Source: Pelagophyceae sp. CCMP2097 (taxonomy: Eukaryota > Sar > Pelagophyceae). From it: 30,994 nucleotides of DNA. Below the pieces are notes generated by a model. It ran no database searches and was not told where the DNA came from. It saw nothing but the letters and a program-made list of their open reading frames with translations. This document shows positions 1-8,309 of this stretch, in pieces. A program made the translations under genes and the position numbers. Position 1 is the stretch's first letter. Each line of letters begins with the position of its first letter. Location of the stretch: contig MU657228.1 of the NCBI GenBank assembly GCA_026770575.1, positions 195,734-226,727 on the forward strand, read 5' to 3'.

Positions 1-723
1 GTTCAGGAGGCGCGAACGGACGCAAGCCTTTCCGGAACGGCTATCAAAAACATTGGGCGCGCATCCCCCTTTCAAACTCCTGCGAAGAGTTCTCCCAGGG
101 TAGCTCCCCGGGCGTCTCCTTCGCTTCCTGCCGTTTCGAGCCCTTCCGGCGATGGACGCGGCCCACGGCCCTGGCGTGCGCCAAGGCGCTGCAGCATTGC
201 GCGGGCGTCAGCGTATCGCACACGTCCGCCCTGAACCCGCTCCTCCTCCCGGACCACGACGGCGCCGCAAAGGCCGCGCATTTGCCGAAAACGCAGCCCG
301 GCGAACAGCCGCTCACGGACCGCGAAAGAGTCGCGCGCAGCTTCCAGTCCCCACCGCGTCGGGGAGGATCGGACCGTCAGAGGCGCAACCGGAGTGGGGC
401 TGCCGGGAAAGACGGATCTGAAGCAAGGCTCCGCTAGCTACCGCGGCACCGGCGGCGAGTCCTACGCGGACTTGGTCCTGCGCTTGGAGTCTTGCCTGCT
501 GGACATAGAGGCGAGCGTCGACGCGGTGCTCGTCTTGACGCACGCTACGCCCGCGCGTGCCCTGCGCGCCTACTTTTGCGACGTGCCCGTCGTCGACTGC
601 ATGGGCGAGGCGTCGTCGCCGGAGACGCTCGCGCTCGCGTCGAACCGGCCCTCCGTCCTCGAGATTACGCAGCAGGTCGGCGGCGGATGGGTCGAGACGA
701 TCCACTTCCTCGACGCCGACTAG
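1..723 (+). CDS. 6-phosphofructo-2-kinase/fructose-2,6-bisphosphatase, C-terminal phosphatase part (5' partial)
   Basis: This is the C-terminal half of a histidine-phosphatase domain of the PFKFB type, which hydrolyses fructose-2,6-bisphosphate, the regulator of glycolysis and gluconeogenesis. An upstream exon (frame of base 153, open from base 3, ending at 346) encodes WTRPTALACAKAL and HTSALNPL, resembling the family's 'vWTSxxxRTxxTA' and 'ALNPL' stretches. A 91-nt intron (347-437, acceptor gctag) joins it in phase 2 to an exon at 438-723. That exon reads YRGTGGESYADLVLRLE, then VLVLTHATPARALRAYF (the family has SHQAVLRAL here) and SVLEITQQVGGGW before TAG. The catalytic-region Gln of SHQ is Ala-Thr in this copy. 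The kinase half and the RHG motif lie outside the window or in unrecognised exons, so the 5' boundary is unknown. A simple phosphoglycerate-mutase-like phosphatase is the alternative. Confidence 0.62.
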
Positions 724-1094
724 CGAAGCACGACGGAGCGGCGGCAAGCACGATGGACCGGCGCAATATGCATCGACGACGCGCAGTAGGGCCCGGACCC
801 GCCCGGGGGGCTCGTCGGTGAGGGATGTCATCTTAAAAGCTTAGTTCGATGGTGACTGCCCGGGAGCTCGACGACCGTCGGCGTTCTCGGCGCACGGTGC
901 TCCGGGTTTGGTACGTGTTCGCGTCGGGTTTGGTGCTTGTCCGCTTCGGGTTTGGTACGTGTTCGTGTCGTGTTCGGGTTGTGTTCGTGTCGTGTTCGGG
1001 GCGTGTTCGGGTTGTGTTCGTGTCGTGGTCGTGTAACACTCGTGTTGCGGTACGGTATGTGCATAAGATATCTCTCCGAGTGCGCGATGCCGGC
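724..1094. other. Intergenic region between PFKFB-like gene and ANQLNPNN-repeat gene
   Basis: No convincing gene is seen here. It is the 3' flank of two convergent genes and contains the GT/TCG-rich minisatellite described separately. Open frames across it on either strand are low-complexity translations of that repeat. Confidence 0.6.
905..1047. repeat. GTGTTCG-rich minisatellite
   Basis: The stretch is an imperfect tandem array built from short modules such as gtgttcgtgtcgtgttcggg and gggtttggtacgtgttcg. One strand is almost free of A and the other almost free of T. It sits in the shared 3' region of two convergent genes. Confidence 0.75.
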
Positions 1095-1997
1095 TCACGC
1101 GAGCTTGTCGTATCGAATAAGCCAGTTCCCGGCGAGGCTGGAGTCGCCCGCGCCGTACTCGATAGAGCGGACAGTGAGCTTCGTTCCCGCATTAATGCTG
1201 TCCATTCTCTTCTTTGCTTCGCTATTGGACTTCGAAGAGCGCCACCGAGGAGCCTTGCCGTCGAGGAACGACACGAACCAGTCTCCGTTCTCACCGACGC
1301 TCACGTGGTCCACGTACGGCACCCTGGCGAGGTTGCTGTGCATAAAGTTGTGCATACTCGTCGGCAGACCCTTCCACGTGTAGTCGCCGTCTGCAAACAG
1401 CACGAAATAACCATTGTCTGGAGCGAACGCCATCCTCGAGACATTGGCGCCGTCTTTGAACGATGCGCGTATGCTTGCAGTGAGGTCGTCTGGACCAACC
1501 CACTGCGCCGAGCCGTCGTCGAAGAGCACGAAGTATCGCTGGTTGTCGCAGCCGAGCGCGACGTACGTCGGTTGCGAGTTCGGCTTGCCAGCGACTACCG
1601 CCGCGAGCTTCGCGGGCACGTTGCGGTGCTTGCAACCGCCTGGCCAGGTGAGGAAGTACGAGTCGGCGCCGATGGCAGCGCATCGCACGTCGTTCCGCCA
1701 CGAATCGTCGATGCTTTGCTCGTTGGGATCGGAGTCGAGGCACGACCAAATTTCCAGCCCGAGGTTGCGCGATTTCCAGTATTTGTCGTTGTTCGGGTTG
1801 AGCTGGTTGGCCTTGTTGTCGTCGCCGCGGTACGCTTTGTTGTTCGGGTTGAGCTGATTGGCGCGGTTGTCGTTCTCGCGCTGCGTTGCAGAGAGTGCGG
1901 CGCCCCGGCCCGCCGTGCCCGGCTGCGAGCGCGCGTGCGGGCCCGCGCTTGCGCCGCCGCCGCCCCACCGGAGGAGGAGGAGGCCACTGATGAGCAT
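1095..1997 (-). CDS. Secreted-looking protein with ANQLNPNN repeats and repeated YFVLF-DG-W motifs
   Basis: A 300-residue protein of unknown function. The first true ATG in frame is at 1997; the frame continues upstream without another ATG. It opens with MLISGLLLLRWGGGGASAG, which resembles a short signal peptide. Two tandem ANQLNPNN units follow (NRANQLNPNNKAY and NKANQLNPNNDKYWKSR); I have seen this motif in other protist and fungal proteins without an assigned role. The C-terminal two thirds has at least three related strand pairs, YFVLFDDGSAQWVGPDDL, YFVLFADGDYTWKGLP and WFVSFLDGKAPRW, suggesting a small beta-propeller or beta-repeat fold. A TATAAATA lies about 170 bp upstream. The long opposite-strand frame over the same DNA has no recognisable motif. 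Confidence 0.75.
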   Translation of the reverse strand: MLISGLLLLRWGGGGASAGPHARSQPGTAGRGAALSATQRENDNRANQLNPNNKAYRGDDNKANQLNPNNDKYWKSRNLGLEIWSCLDSDPNEQSIDDSWRNDVRCAAIGADSYFLTWPGGCKHRNVPAKLAAVVAGKPNSQPTYVALGCDNQRYFVLFDDGSAQWVGPDDLTASIRASFKDGANVSRMAFAPDNGYFVLFADGDYTWKGLPTSMHNFMHSNLARVPYVDHVSVGENGDWFVSFLDGKAPRWRSSKSNSEAKKRMDSINAGTKLTVRSIEYGAGDSSLAGNWLIRYDKLA

Positions 1998-2166
1998 GGC
2001 GCGCGCGGTTTGTCGGGAGCGCGGGCCTCGTGGGGAGCGCGGCCGCCTCTGGTTGGCTCGCTCTCGATGATTGTTCGACAATTGACTGGTTGCAGCCTGA
2101 GAGATCGGCTCCGAACCTTCCTTCGAATTGATCTAGTATGAGGCATGCATGAGGCATGAGGGTATT

Positions 2167-2174
2167 TATTTATA
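2167..2174 (-). promoter_or_regulatory. Possible TATA box for the ANQLNPNN-repeat gene
   Basis: Read on the minus strand, the bases form TATAAATA inside gatataaataaatac, in otherwise GC-rich DNA, about 170 bp before the ATG at 1997. The distance allows a 5' UTR of about 140 nt. This is a motif match only. Confidence 0.35.
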
Positions 2175-3242
2175 TCCCGGCAAGAGAAAACTGGAGAGGT
2201 GATGGCAATAAAGGTCGAGTGGGCCCAGAGGAGAGGGCGGACGGACGCCACGAGTGGCGTACGCCGACCTGTCGTTGGCCTCCCCCTGGGCATGAGGGTT
2301 TTAATCTATACAAGGGGTATCGCTTATAACACCAGGGACTTGCTGTCAATTGCAGCATTCGTCGGAGGCTGTTTTGCTCCTGTTGGGGGTGGTAGAGGAC
2401 GCCGCGCTGAGTCCCATGATGCCCGGTCCAGTAAAAATCTTCTGTTAAAAACGCTAAAGCTGGAAATCCAGACGTCAGTTTTGGCTCGTCTGAAGCTCCA
2501 CTCGCGGCACTCGTACTGGACCGGTCATATACCACCCCAGTGCGTATGAGCCCGCCCCGTCACATAGCCAGATTTTCGATCCCTGCGGTCCTGCAATTGA
2601 CAGCCGGGCCCGAACCTTTCCGATAGAGGAGGCAAAATCAAGTCAAAATCAAGGTAAGAAGGCAAATAAAGATTTTATCGAGTCCATTATATTGGGGGAA
2701 GCGCTTGTTCGCGCCCTTGCAAGGCGCCCTCCACGCGGCTGATCATTTCACGGACACCCGGGGGGGTAGGGAAGCCCATAGCGACCACGCCCACGCCCGC
2801 GGGCGGCCTCCGGGAGCCAAAACTTTGCGTCACTTGAGACTGGTTTCATCGCCGATCCCCCTTGTATCTAGTCTGTGGGGAGACGGACAGACCCGACTCG
2901 GAGATCCCTTGTTTTTGCTCGACGAACTAGGAATTCCTACTAGGAATTCCTACAAGTGTAGGATTCCTAGGAATTCCTACAAGACTTAGGAATTCCTAGT
3001 AGTACTTCGAGTCGAAGCGCTTAAGCCGGCCGCGGCCTCGTCGTCGTCGCGCCCTTTCTCGCCCTCGGACGGAGTTGGCCATGCTCGGACGATAGCGGCA
3101 TGCTGCTGGTCCTCATCGCCTTCGCGGCGTCGCCGGCGCGCGGCCTCAGCGTGGTACGCCGCCGTCACATGGAGCCGATGCACTTCGACGGGCTTAAACG
3201 GGCGGCGTGGCGTAGGCATCGCAGTTCGCATGGTCTCGGGAC
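2175..3242. other. Gene-poor, lower-GC interval
   Basis: About 1 kb with visibly lower GC than the flanks and no protein motif on either strand. It contains an A-rich patch (about 2630-2670, repeated aatcaag units), the TAGGAATTCCTA cluster, and one 81-codon ATG frame on the minus strand (3231 down to 2986, beginning MRTAMPTPRRPF). That frame has no recognisable domain and a basic, low-complexity composition. The stretch may hold remnants of a mobile element, but I see no terminal repeats, transposase or reverse-transcriptase motif. Confidence 0.5.
2928..2998. repeat. Cluster of four copies of the palindrome TAGGAATTCCTA
   Basis: Perfect copies of TAGGAATTCCTA lie at 2928-2939, 2941-2952, 2968-2979 and 2987-2998, spaced by 1, 15 and 7 bp. 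A partial copy (aggattccta) lies between the second and third. A fifth perfect copy is at 27446-27457, over 24 kb away. Confidence 0.9.
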
Positions 3243-3884
3243 ATGATGCCGGCCGTCGAGCTCGATGCGATGGTGTTTCCGGCTTCGGCGGACGCTGGGC
3301 GCGTGCTGGCGAGTGCTCTGGCGACGGACTACCAAACGCTCAAGAAAGCAGACGATGCGCTGCAAGACGCCGACGCCGTGCGCGCCGTCGCAAACGCGCT
3401 CACGCTGGAAGAGTGCGCGTCCTTGCGGGCCGTCTGCGACGAACAGATGGAGTCACAGATGAACGTTGACAATGTCGATAGACTCCCGGATTTCCAAGTC
3501 AACCTAGACTTCCAAGAAGACCTCGCGGCCGTCGTCGGCGCCGACGCCGTCCTTCGACTCAGACGGCTGCCTCTTCTAGCGTTCCCCGAAGACGGCTCTT
3601 TTGAATTTTTGCGCGTGGGCTGCTTCGTGCGCCGGTACACGCCCGACTCGAGAACGCACATGCCGTTCCACGTCGACGGCAACGCGTTCACAGCAAACGT
3701 CGCGCTGAGTTCTGCGGAAGACCATTGCGGCGGCGATTTGATAGCCCTTTTTGGGGGCCAGTGCCGTTCCGTGGCCCGAAACCTTGGCGCCGCCACGGTC
3801 CACCGCGGCAACGTCCTCCACGCGGTATCGCCGCTCACATCCGGCGAAAGGTACGCTCTGTTGCTCTTCTTCCACCGAAAATGA
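3243..3884 (+). CDS. 2-oxoglutarate/Fe(II)-dependent dioxygenase, prolyl-4-hydroxylase-like
   Basis: A 213-residue single-exon protein. The C-terminal half has the double-stranded beta-helix signature: HVD at residues 143-145 (two iron ligands), then VLHAV with H193 (third ligand) and GERYALLLFF with R203 (2-oxoglutarate carboxylate anchor). The spacing and the CGGDLIALFGG...NLGAATVHRGN context resemble prolyl 4-hydroxylase-type enzymes. No signal peptide is evident, so a cytosolic or nuclear role is likely; the substrate is unknown. The start is the first ATG at 3243, and a second Met follows immediately. The gene is convergent with the WD40 gene, 134 bp away. A second dioxygenase of the same superfamily lies 1.4 kb further on, at the end of the MYND fusion protein. 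Confidence 0.82.
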   Translation: MMPAVELDAMVFPASADAGRVLASALATDYQTLKKADDALQDADAVRAVANALTLEECASLRAVCDEQMESQMNVDNVDRLPDFQVNLDFQEDLAAVVGADAVLRLRRLPLLAFPEDGSFEFLRVGCFVRRYTPDSRTHMPFHVDGNAFTANVALSSAEDHCGGDLIALFGGQCRSVARNLGAATVHRGNVLHAVSPLTSGERYALLLFFHRK

Positions 3885-4018
3885 GACGTTAATCTAACTT
3901 TGTGCAAACACCGCGAGCCCCGGGCGGGGGGTGGCTTACGCGACGCGTGTCGGGCAGGGCTATACGTGTCCCCACCGCATCGCCCACGCCGCAAAGAGTG
4001 CCCAGAAGGATGTTCAAT

Positions 4019-5116
4019 TTAGAGTGCGACGTCCCAGAGCCGCGCCGTCTTGTCGCCGCTCGCCGTGACGGCGCGGTCGCCGTCGGGCGAGAACGCGCAG
4101 CGGTAGACCCAGGTGGTGTGCCCTACGAGCGTTTTCTGCAGCACGCCCGTCTCGGCGTCCCAGAGCCGCGCCGTCTTGTCGAAGCTCGCCGTCGCGACGC
4201 GCGTGCCGTCGGGCGAGAAGGCGCAGCTCCAGACTTCGTTGGTGTGGCCCTCGAGCGTCGTCCGCGGCGCGCCCGTCGCGGCGTCCCAGAGCCGCGCCGT
4301 AAAGTCCCTGCTCGTCGTCATGACGCGCCGGCCGTCGGGCGAGAACGCGCAGCTCAAGACCCAGCTGGTGTGACCCAAAAGCGTCGCCTGCGGCGCGCCC
4401 GTTTCGGCGTCCCAGAGCCGCGCCGTCTTGTCGAAGCTCGCCGTCGCGACGCGCCCGCCGTCGAACGAGAACGCGCAGCTCATGACCCAGCTGGTGTGCC
4501 CCTCGAGCGTCGCGAGGAGCGCGCCCGTGTCGGCGTCCCAGAGCCGCGCCGTCTTGTCGGTGCTCGCCGTCGCGACGCGCGTGCCGTCGCTCGAGAACGC
4601 GACGCTCGTGACGGTGCCGGCGTGCCCCTCGAGCGTCGTCCGCAGCGCGCCCGTGTCGGCGTCCCAGAGCCGCGCCGTCTTGTCCTCGCTCGCCGTCGCG
4701 ATGCGCTCGCCGTCGCTCGAAAACGCGCAGCTCGTGACGCTGCCGGCGTGACCCGCAAACGTCTCCAGGAGCGCGCCCGTCTCGGCGTCCCAGAGGCGCA
4801 CAGTCTTGTCGCTGCTCGCCGTGACGATTTGCCGGCCGTTTGGCGAAAACGCGCAGCCCGTGACGATGCCGGCGTGCCCCTCGAGCGCGGCCCGGCCGTT
4901 GGCAATGCGGTCGCGCCATATAAGCCTGCGCAATGCGGGCGCGACGGTCTTCGCGTCTTGCGCGACTTGCTTATTGACTAGGAGGGCGTTTGTCGAGGCG
5001 GCGTGGCGCAGGACGTTGCTTAGGAGGTCCGTTTGCTCAAACACCTCCCGCACCGCCGCGGCCGCGCCGCGCTCGGGCCCCACGAGCAGCGCCCGGAGCA
5101 GCGCGCCGACGTCCAT
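4019..5116 (-). CDS. WD40-repeat protein, seven blades
   Basis: A 365-residue protein with seven consecutive WD40 repeats, enough for one closed beta-propeller. Each has the form L-x-GH-xxx-V-xxCAFS-x-DG-xx-(V/I)-x-TAS-x-DKTARLWD-A-x-TGA. The repeats are very alike in DNA as well as protein, a sign of recent duplication or conversion. The start was placed at the ATG at 5116 because the upstream part of the open frame runs into the divergent neighbour and is low complexity. The N-terminal 80 residues (VFEQTDLLSNVLRHA...LLVNKQVAQDA) weakly recall an F-box-like helix segment, which is only a suggestion. WD40 propellers are protein-interaction platforms; the partner cannot be read from sequence. 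The next gene starts head-to-head 132 bp away. Confidence 0.88.
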   Translation of the reverse strand: MDVGALLRALLVGPERGAAAAVREVFEQTDLLSNVLRHAASTNALLVNKQVAQDAKTVAPALRRLIWRDRIANGRAALEGHAGIVTGCAFSPNGRQIVTASSDKTVRLWDAETGALLETFAGHAGSVTSCAFSSDGERIATASEDKTARLWDADTGALRTTLEGHAGTVTSVAFSSDGTRVATASTDKTARLWDADTGALLATLEGHTSWVMSCAFSFDGGRVATASFDKTARLWDAETGAPQATLLGHTSWVLSCAFSPDGRRVMTTSRDFTARLWDAATGAPRTTLEGHTNEVWSCAFSPDGTRVATASFDKTARLWDAETGVLQKTLVGHTTWVYRCAFSPDGDRAVTASGDKTARLWDVAL

Positions 5117-5248
5117 CGCGCCAGGTCGCGACGACGCGGGGGCGCCGGTCCGTGCTGCCCCGTGCCACGGTATCGGCGCGCTGGGCGCCGGCTCTGGCGA
5201 TTGTCCGACCTTGCACTCCGGATCCGCGGTTGCGCGTCGCTCGCCGGC
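5117..5248. promoter_or_regulatory. Shared divergent promoter region, WD40 gene / MYND fusion gene
   Basis: Only 132 bp separate the two opposing start codons, so both promoters and 5' UTRs must fit in this GC-rich stretch. No TATA-like element is visible. Confidence 0.4.
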
Positions 5249-7777
5249 ATGAGCGGCACGGTCGTCGTCCCGCTTATATGCTGGCCGGCGGGCGACGGCG
5301 ACTGCTGCGGCCATTGCTGCCGGCCCGTGCCGGACTCGCAGCCGGACTCCCGGCCTCAGCTGCCGGCCGGTGCGGACGCCAGCGCCGCGGCGGCCGCGCG
5401 CTGCGGCTGCGGCGTCGCGTGGTGCTCACCAGCCTGCGCGGCTGCCGAAGGCCCGGCGCACCGCCTGGTGTGCGCAAACGGTGAAGCGAGTGGATCGCCG
5501 CTGTACGAGTTTGCCGAAATCGCCAAACGATCGGCGCCGCTGCCGCTCCTCGCCGGCGCGCGCCTCGTTTCTGCGATCATCGCCGACGCGTGCGCAGAAG
5601 CGACGCCTGCGGAAGCCTCGGCGGCGAGTTTGGCGGCGGCGGCGCGGCTGGCGGCGCAGCTCTTCGCGTTTGTGCCGGCCCTCAAGGACGCGCCGGCAAA
5701 GGCCGGGCCATCAGAGGCAGCCTCGGAGACCGCAGCATCGGATGAGGCTGCGCTGCTTAAACAGACGAAACGGCGTTTGAAGAGGTTGCGAGCGGCTTTT
5801 GAGGACCGGCGAGACGCCATCGAAGAGGCTGGGCATCTTCTCAACCTCGGCATTGCCGGCAAACTCGAACCTTCACTCAGAACGGCGGCCAAGCCGGCGA
5901 TGCTGCTCTTCTGCCGAGTCGTGGAAGCTCTTGAACGCTCGGCTTTAACGGTGGACGTGGAAAACCCACTCGCAACCCAATGCGCCGCTTTACTCCGACC
6001 CGGCAATGACGAGCAAGCGTTCCAACAAAGCGTTGACGCGCTGCTTCGACGCGCTAGGTTGGAGAAAGGGCGCGTCGAATTCGGCGACAACGTGGACCGC
6101 GAGCGGCTCACTGAGCTCCTCTGGGCCCAGGCCGAAACGTGCGCCGACGCCGAAGACGCCGGCGCGGCCAAGCGGCGCGTCCGCTGGGCGGAGGCCGAAA
6201 CTGTTGACAGTGCAAGCGCCTGGCCCGCGGCTTTGCCTTTCCAAGCGGGCCCACACGGCGCCGTGGCGGCGCGGCGCACGGCGGGCCTGCTCGCGCAGTG
6301 CGCGGCGTGGCTCTTCCCGCGCGTGGGTTTGGTGGTCTGCGCGCCTGCTTTAACGGCGTGCTCGCACTCGTGCGCGCCGACGGCGCATTTAGTCGCCGAA
6401 GACGCCAAGCCCGCGAGCGAGACGGCGCGCGTCGTGGCTTTCCCGCGCCTCGTCCTATTGGACGCGCCGCCGCCGGGGTCGCCGGCCGCGCTGACGCCCG
6501 GCGCGAGCGTGCGGCCGACCAACAAGTCAATCGCGCCGAGGTCAATTGCGTGGGTCGACGTCTCCGGAAGCGCCTCGAGCCGCGAATTCGACCTCGAGGC
6601 AAGGTGGTTCCGCGCCCTCTGCTGCGACAACGACGACGATGACGACTTTGTGACGAACGTGCTGCTGCGCAACCCGCGAACGCGGTGCGCCTGCTTCCGT
6701 TGCGTTTGCGAGTGTGGGACGCTCCCGCAGCCAGAAGACAACTGCGACGAGAAAGGGGACGAGAAAGGGGACACTTCGGATTGCGTGGCCGTGGCGCGGC
6801 TGGCGATCGACGGCGACCGAGTGGACGACGGCGTCTCGCTCCTGAAGAGGCGCCTTTCCGCGGCGCCGGACGACGGCGATGCTTGGGCCACGTTGGGCGT
6901 CGCGTTGATAAATCAAGGGAAATGGCCAGAGGCGCACGCCGCGTTCGGCCGCGGCGCGGCGCGCGATTCGTCGCACGCCACGCTTTCCGCACAGCGCGTC
7001 AAGGACGTGGCTTACCAAAGGTCGCCCGCCGAGGAAGGACGACCCGAGGCCACCGCGTATAGTCTCGGCGCCGTGCTGTCAAAGTACGACCGCCTCGCCG
7101 TCGGTGCCGACGGCGGGCAGGTCCTGGTCTCGCGCGGCTCGGTCGTTTCCGAAGCCGATTGCGCGTTTGTCATTGCCGAGGCCGAGAAGCACTGCACGGA
7201 CAACGGGGGCTGGGCGACGCAGCGGCACAGCGCCGTGCCCACAACGGACGTGGCCGTGCACCACGTTCCAGCCGTGCTCGCGTGGTTTAAAACGATCCTC
7301 GCAGCTGAAATAGCGCCTCTCTTATCGGCGGCCTTCCGCCACGCAGACGGCTCGAGGTTCGCCCCCGAAGACGTGCGGTGCCACGACGCGTTCGTGGTCA
7401 AGTACGTCGCCGGCGCGCAGGCTTCCTTGCCGTTTCACACGGACGAGTCGACGCTCTCTCTCACGCTCACATTAAACTCATCCTCAGAATTCGACGGCGG
7501 CGGCACGTTCTTCGCCGACCTCGGCCGCGCGCTGCCCGGCGCCGATTATTTACAAAAAAATTCAGGGCCGGGCCGCCTCGTCGCGTTTGACGGCCGTCTG
7601 CTGCACGGCGGCGACGCCATCGTGCGGGGCGAAAGGTACGTTGTCGCAGCGTTTCTCTTCGTCGACGACGCCCGAGGCGCCGCGCGCCTCGACGACGCGC
7701 TGCGGCCCGCCGGGCCGGCGGCCAAGCGCCGGAAGACCGACGAAGTGCCCGCGTTTAGCTTTGGCTTCGCACTGTAA
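5249..7777 (+). CDS. MYND zinc finger / degenerate SET-like / TPR / 2OG-Fe(II) dioxygenase fusion protein
   Basis: An 842-residue single-exon protein starting at the ATG at 5249; the frame is open upstream but overlaps the divergent neighbour. Near the N-terminus, CC-GHC is followed by CGVAWCSPAC...HRLVC, whose C-x4-C-x3-C-x7-H-x3-C spacing is that of a MYND finger. The middle part carries SHSCAPT (about residue 372), like the NHSC motif of SMYD SET domains, and a Cys-rich CACFRCVCECG (about 481), like the post-SET cysteines. The SET core is otherwise poorly conserved. A TPR-like unit (DAWATLGVALINQGKWPEAHAAF) follows. The C-terminal 200 residues are a dioxygenase domain with H730-x-D732, H786 (LHGG) and R796 (GERY). 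The tail has a KRRK-type basic stretch that could be nuclear. Histone or other protein modification is plausible but inferred. Confidence 0.8.
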   Translation: MSGTVVVPLICWPAGDGDCCGHCCRPVPDSQPDSRPQLPAGADASAAAAARCGCGVAWCSPACAAAEGPAHRLVCANGEASGSPLYEFAEIAKRSAPLPLLAGARLVSAIIADACAEATPAEASAASLAAAARLAAQLFAFVPALKDAPAKAGPSEAASETAASDEAALLKQTKRRLKRLRAAFEDRRDAIEEAGHLLNLGIAGKLEPSLRTAAKPAMLLFCRVVEALERSALTVDVENPLATQCAALLRPGNDEQAFQQSVDALLRRARLEKGRVEFGDNVDRERLTELLWAQAETCADAEDAGAAKRRVRWAEAETVDSASAWPAALPFQAGPHGAVAARRTAGLLAQCAAWLFPRVGLVVCAPALTACSHSCAPTAHLVAEDAKPASETARVVAFPRLVLLDAPPPGSPAALTPGASVRPTNKSIAPRSIAWVDVSGSASSREFDLEARWFRALCCDNDDDDDFVTNVLLRNPRTRCACFRCVCECGTLPQPEDNCDEKGDEKGDTSDCVAVARLAIDGDRVDDGVSLLKRRLSAAPDDGDAWATLGVALINQGKWPEAHAAFGRGAARDSSHATLSAQRVKDVAYQRSPAEEGRPEATAYSLGAVLSKYDRLAVGADGGQVLVSRGSVVSEADCAFVIAEAEKHCTDNGGWATQRHSAVPTTDVAVHHVPAVLAWFKTILAAEIAPLLSAAFRHADGSRFAPEDVRCHDAFVVKYVAGAQASLPFHTDESTLSLTLTLNSSSEFDGGGTFFADLGRALPGADYLQKNSGPGRLVAFDGRLLHGGDAIVRGERYVVAAFLFVDDARGAARLDDALRPAGPAAKRRKTDEVPAFSFGFAL

Positions 7778-7812
7778 TCACCGGGACATGCTGTGACTTT
7801 TATGACATGACA

Positions 7813-8067
7813 TCATCGGTGAGCCTTACAGCCTGGCAGCGCGAGCGGCCACGAGTTCTCGGTAACGACGTTGTCCTCGTCGAATAGCGCGCGGCGGCGC
7901 GCCGGTTGCGAGCGCGGGTGGTCCTCGAGCGCCGTCGCGTACGTAGCTTGTACGGCCCCCGAGCCGCGGCCGCAGGGCGATGCACTTTTGTGCTCTTCTT
8001 TCAACAGTCTCCCGACTTGGACTGCCGCATCGTCTGCATTCGAGTCGCCTGCGAGATACGCAGCCAT
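7813..8067 (-). CDS. Small hypothetical protein
   Basis: An 84-residue ATG-initiated frame, starting MAAYLAGDSNADDAAVQVGRLLKEEH and ending in LPGCKAHR. Amino-acid composition is balanced, unlike the arginine-rich shadow frames nearby, which is the main reason to list it. No domain is recognised. It is convergent with the MYND fusion gene (stop 35 bp away) and divergent from the RAP gene. It could be one exon of a longer gene or a chance frame. Confidence 0.4.
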   Translation of the reverse strand: MAAYLAGDSNADDAAVQVGRLLKEEHKSASPCGRGSGAVQATYATALEDHPRSQPARRRALFDEDNVVTENSWPLALPGCKAHR

Positions 8068-8104
8068 CTCGCTCGGGTGACTGACTTTGTCACCGCGAAG
8101 GCGG

Positions 8105-8140
8105 ATATACCCTATTGGGCCAGCCCCACCCAGGGTGGAT
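8105..8140 (+). repeat. Dispersed repeat, copy 1 (TATACCCTATTGGGCCAGCC family)
   Basis: Begins tataccctattgggccagcc and continues into a hairpin core CCACCCAGGGTGG (6-bp arms around one A). Copy 2 at 8310-8345 differs at about one base. A diverged third copy is near 19886-19922. Confidence 0.8.
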
Positions 8141-8175
8141 ATTAAGCAAGCAACCGTTTATCCTCTCGAGGTCCC

Positions 8176-8193
8176 TCCAATTGTACAATTGGA
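8176..8193. repeat. 18-bp perfect palindrome
   Basis: TCCAATTGTACAATTGGA is identical to its own reverse complement. It lies between the two direct repeat copies, in the upstream region of the RAP gene. It could be a dimeric protein-binding site or part of an element. Confidence 0.85.
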
Positions 8194-8309
8194 ACAGGAC
8201 GGTCAGTACAAGCATGAGGGGGTCAAGCGCAAAGCGCACAAACCACTCCCGCAGGCATGGCACCCGGGCCTTTTGGACCGGGAGCCTGACTTTGGAACCG
8301 ATGAGCCGG

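Noticed and set aside
849..2141. Long plus-strand open frame opposite the ANQLNPNN-repeat gene
   Set aside because: It starts in the minisatellite and is an antisense shadow. The minus-strand reading has clear repeated protein motifs and this one has none.
2175..2700. Retrotransposon or LTR remnant
   Set aside because: The lower GC and repeats are suggestive, but no long terminal repeats, primer-binding site, reverse-transcriptase or integrase motif is visible.
3902..4981. 359-codon plus-strand frame with repeats such as VPEPRRLVEARRRD
   Set aside because: It is the antisense of the seven WD40 repeats. The apparent repeats only mirror the WD40 units, and the composition is arginine-rich.
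5356..6891. 511-codon minus-strand frame across the MYND fusion gene
   Set aside because: Antisense shadow in GC-rich DNA with Ser/Arg/Ala-rich composition. The plus strand has catalytic and zinc-finger motifs.
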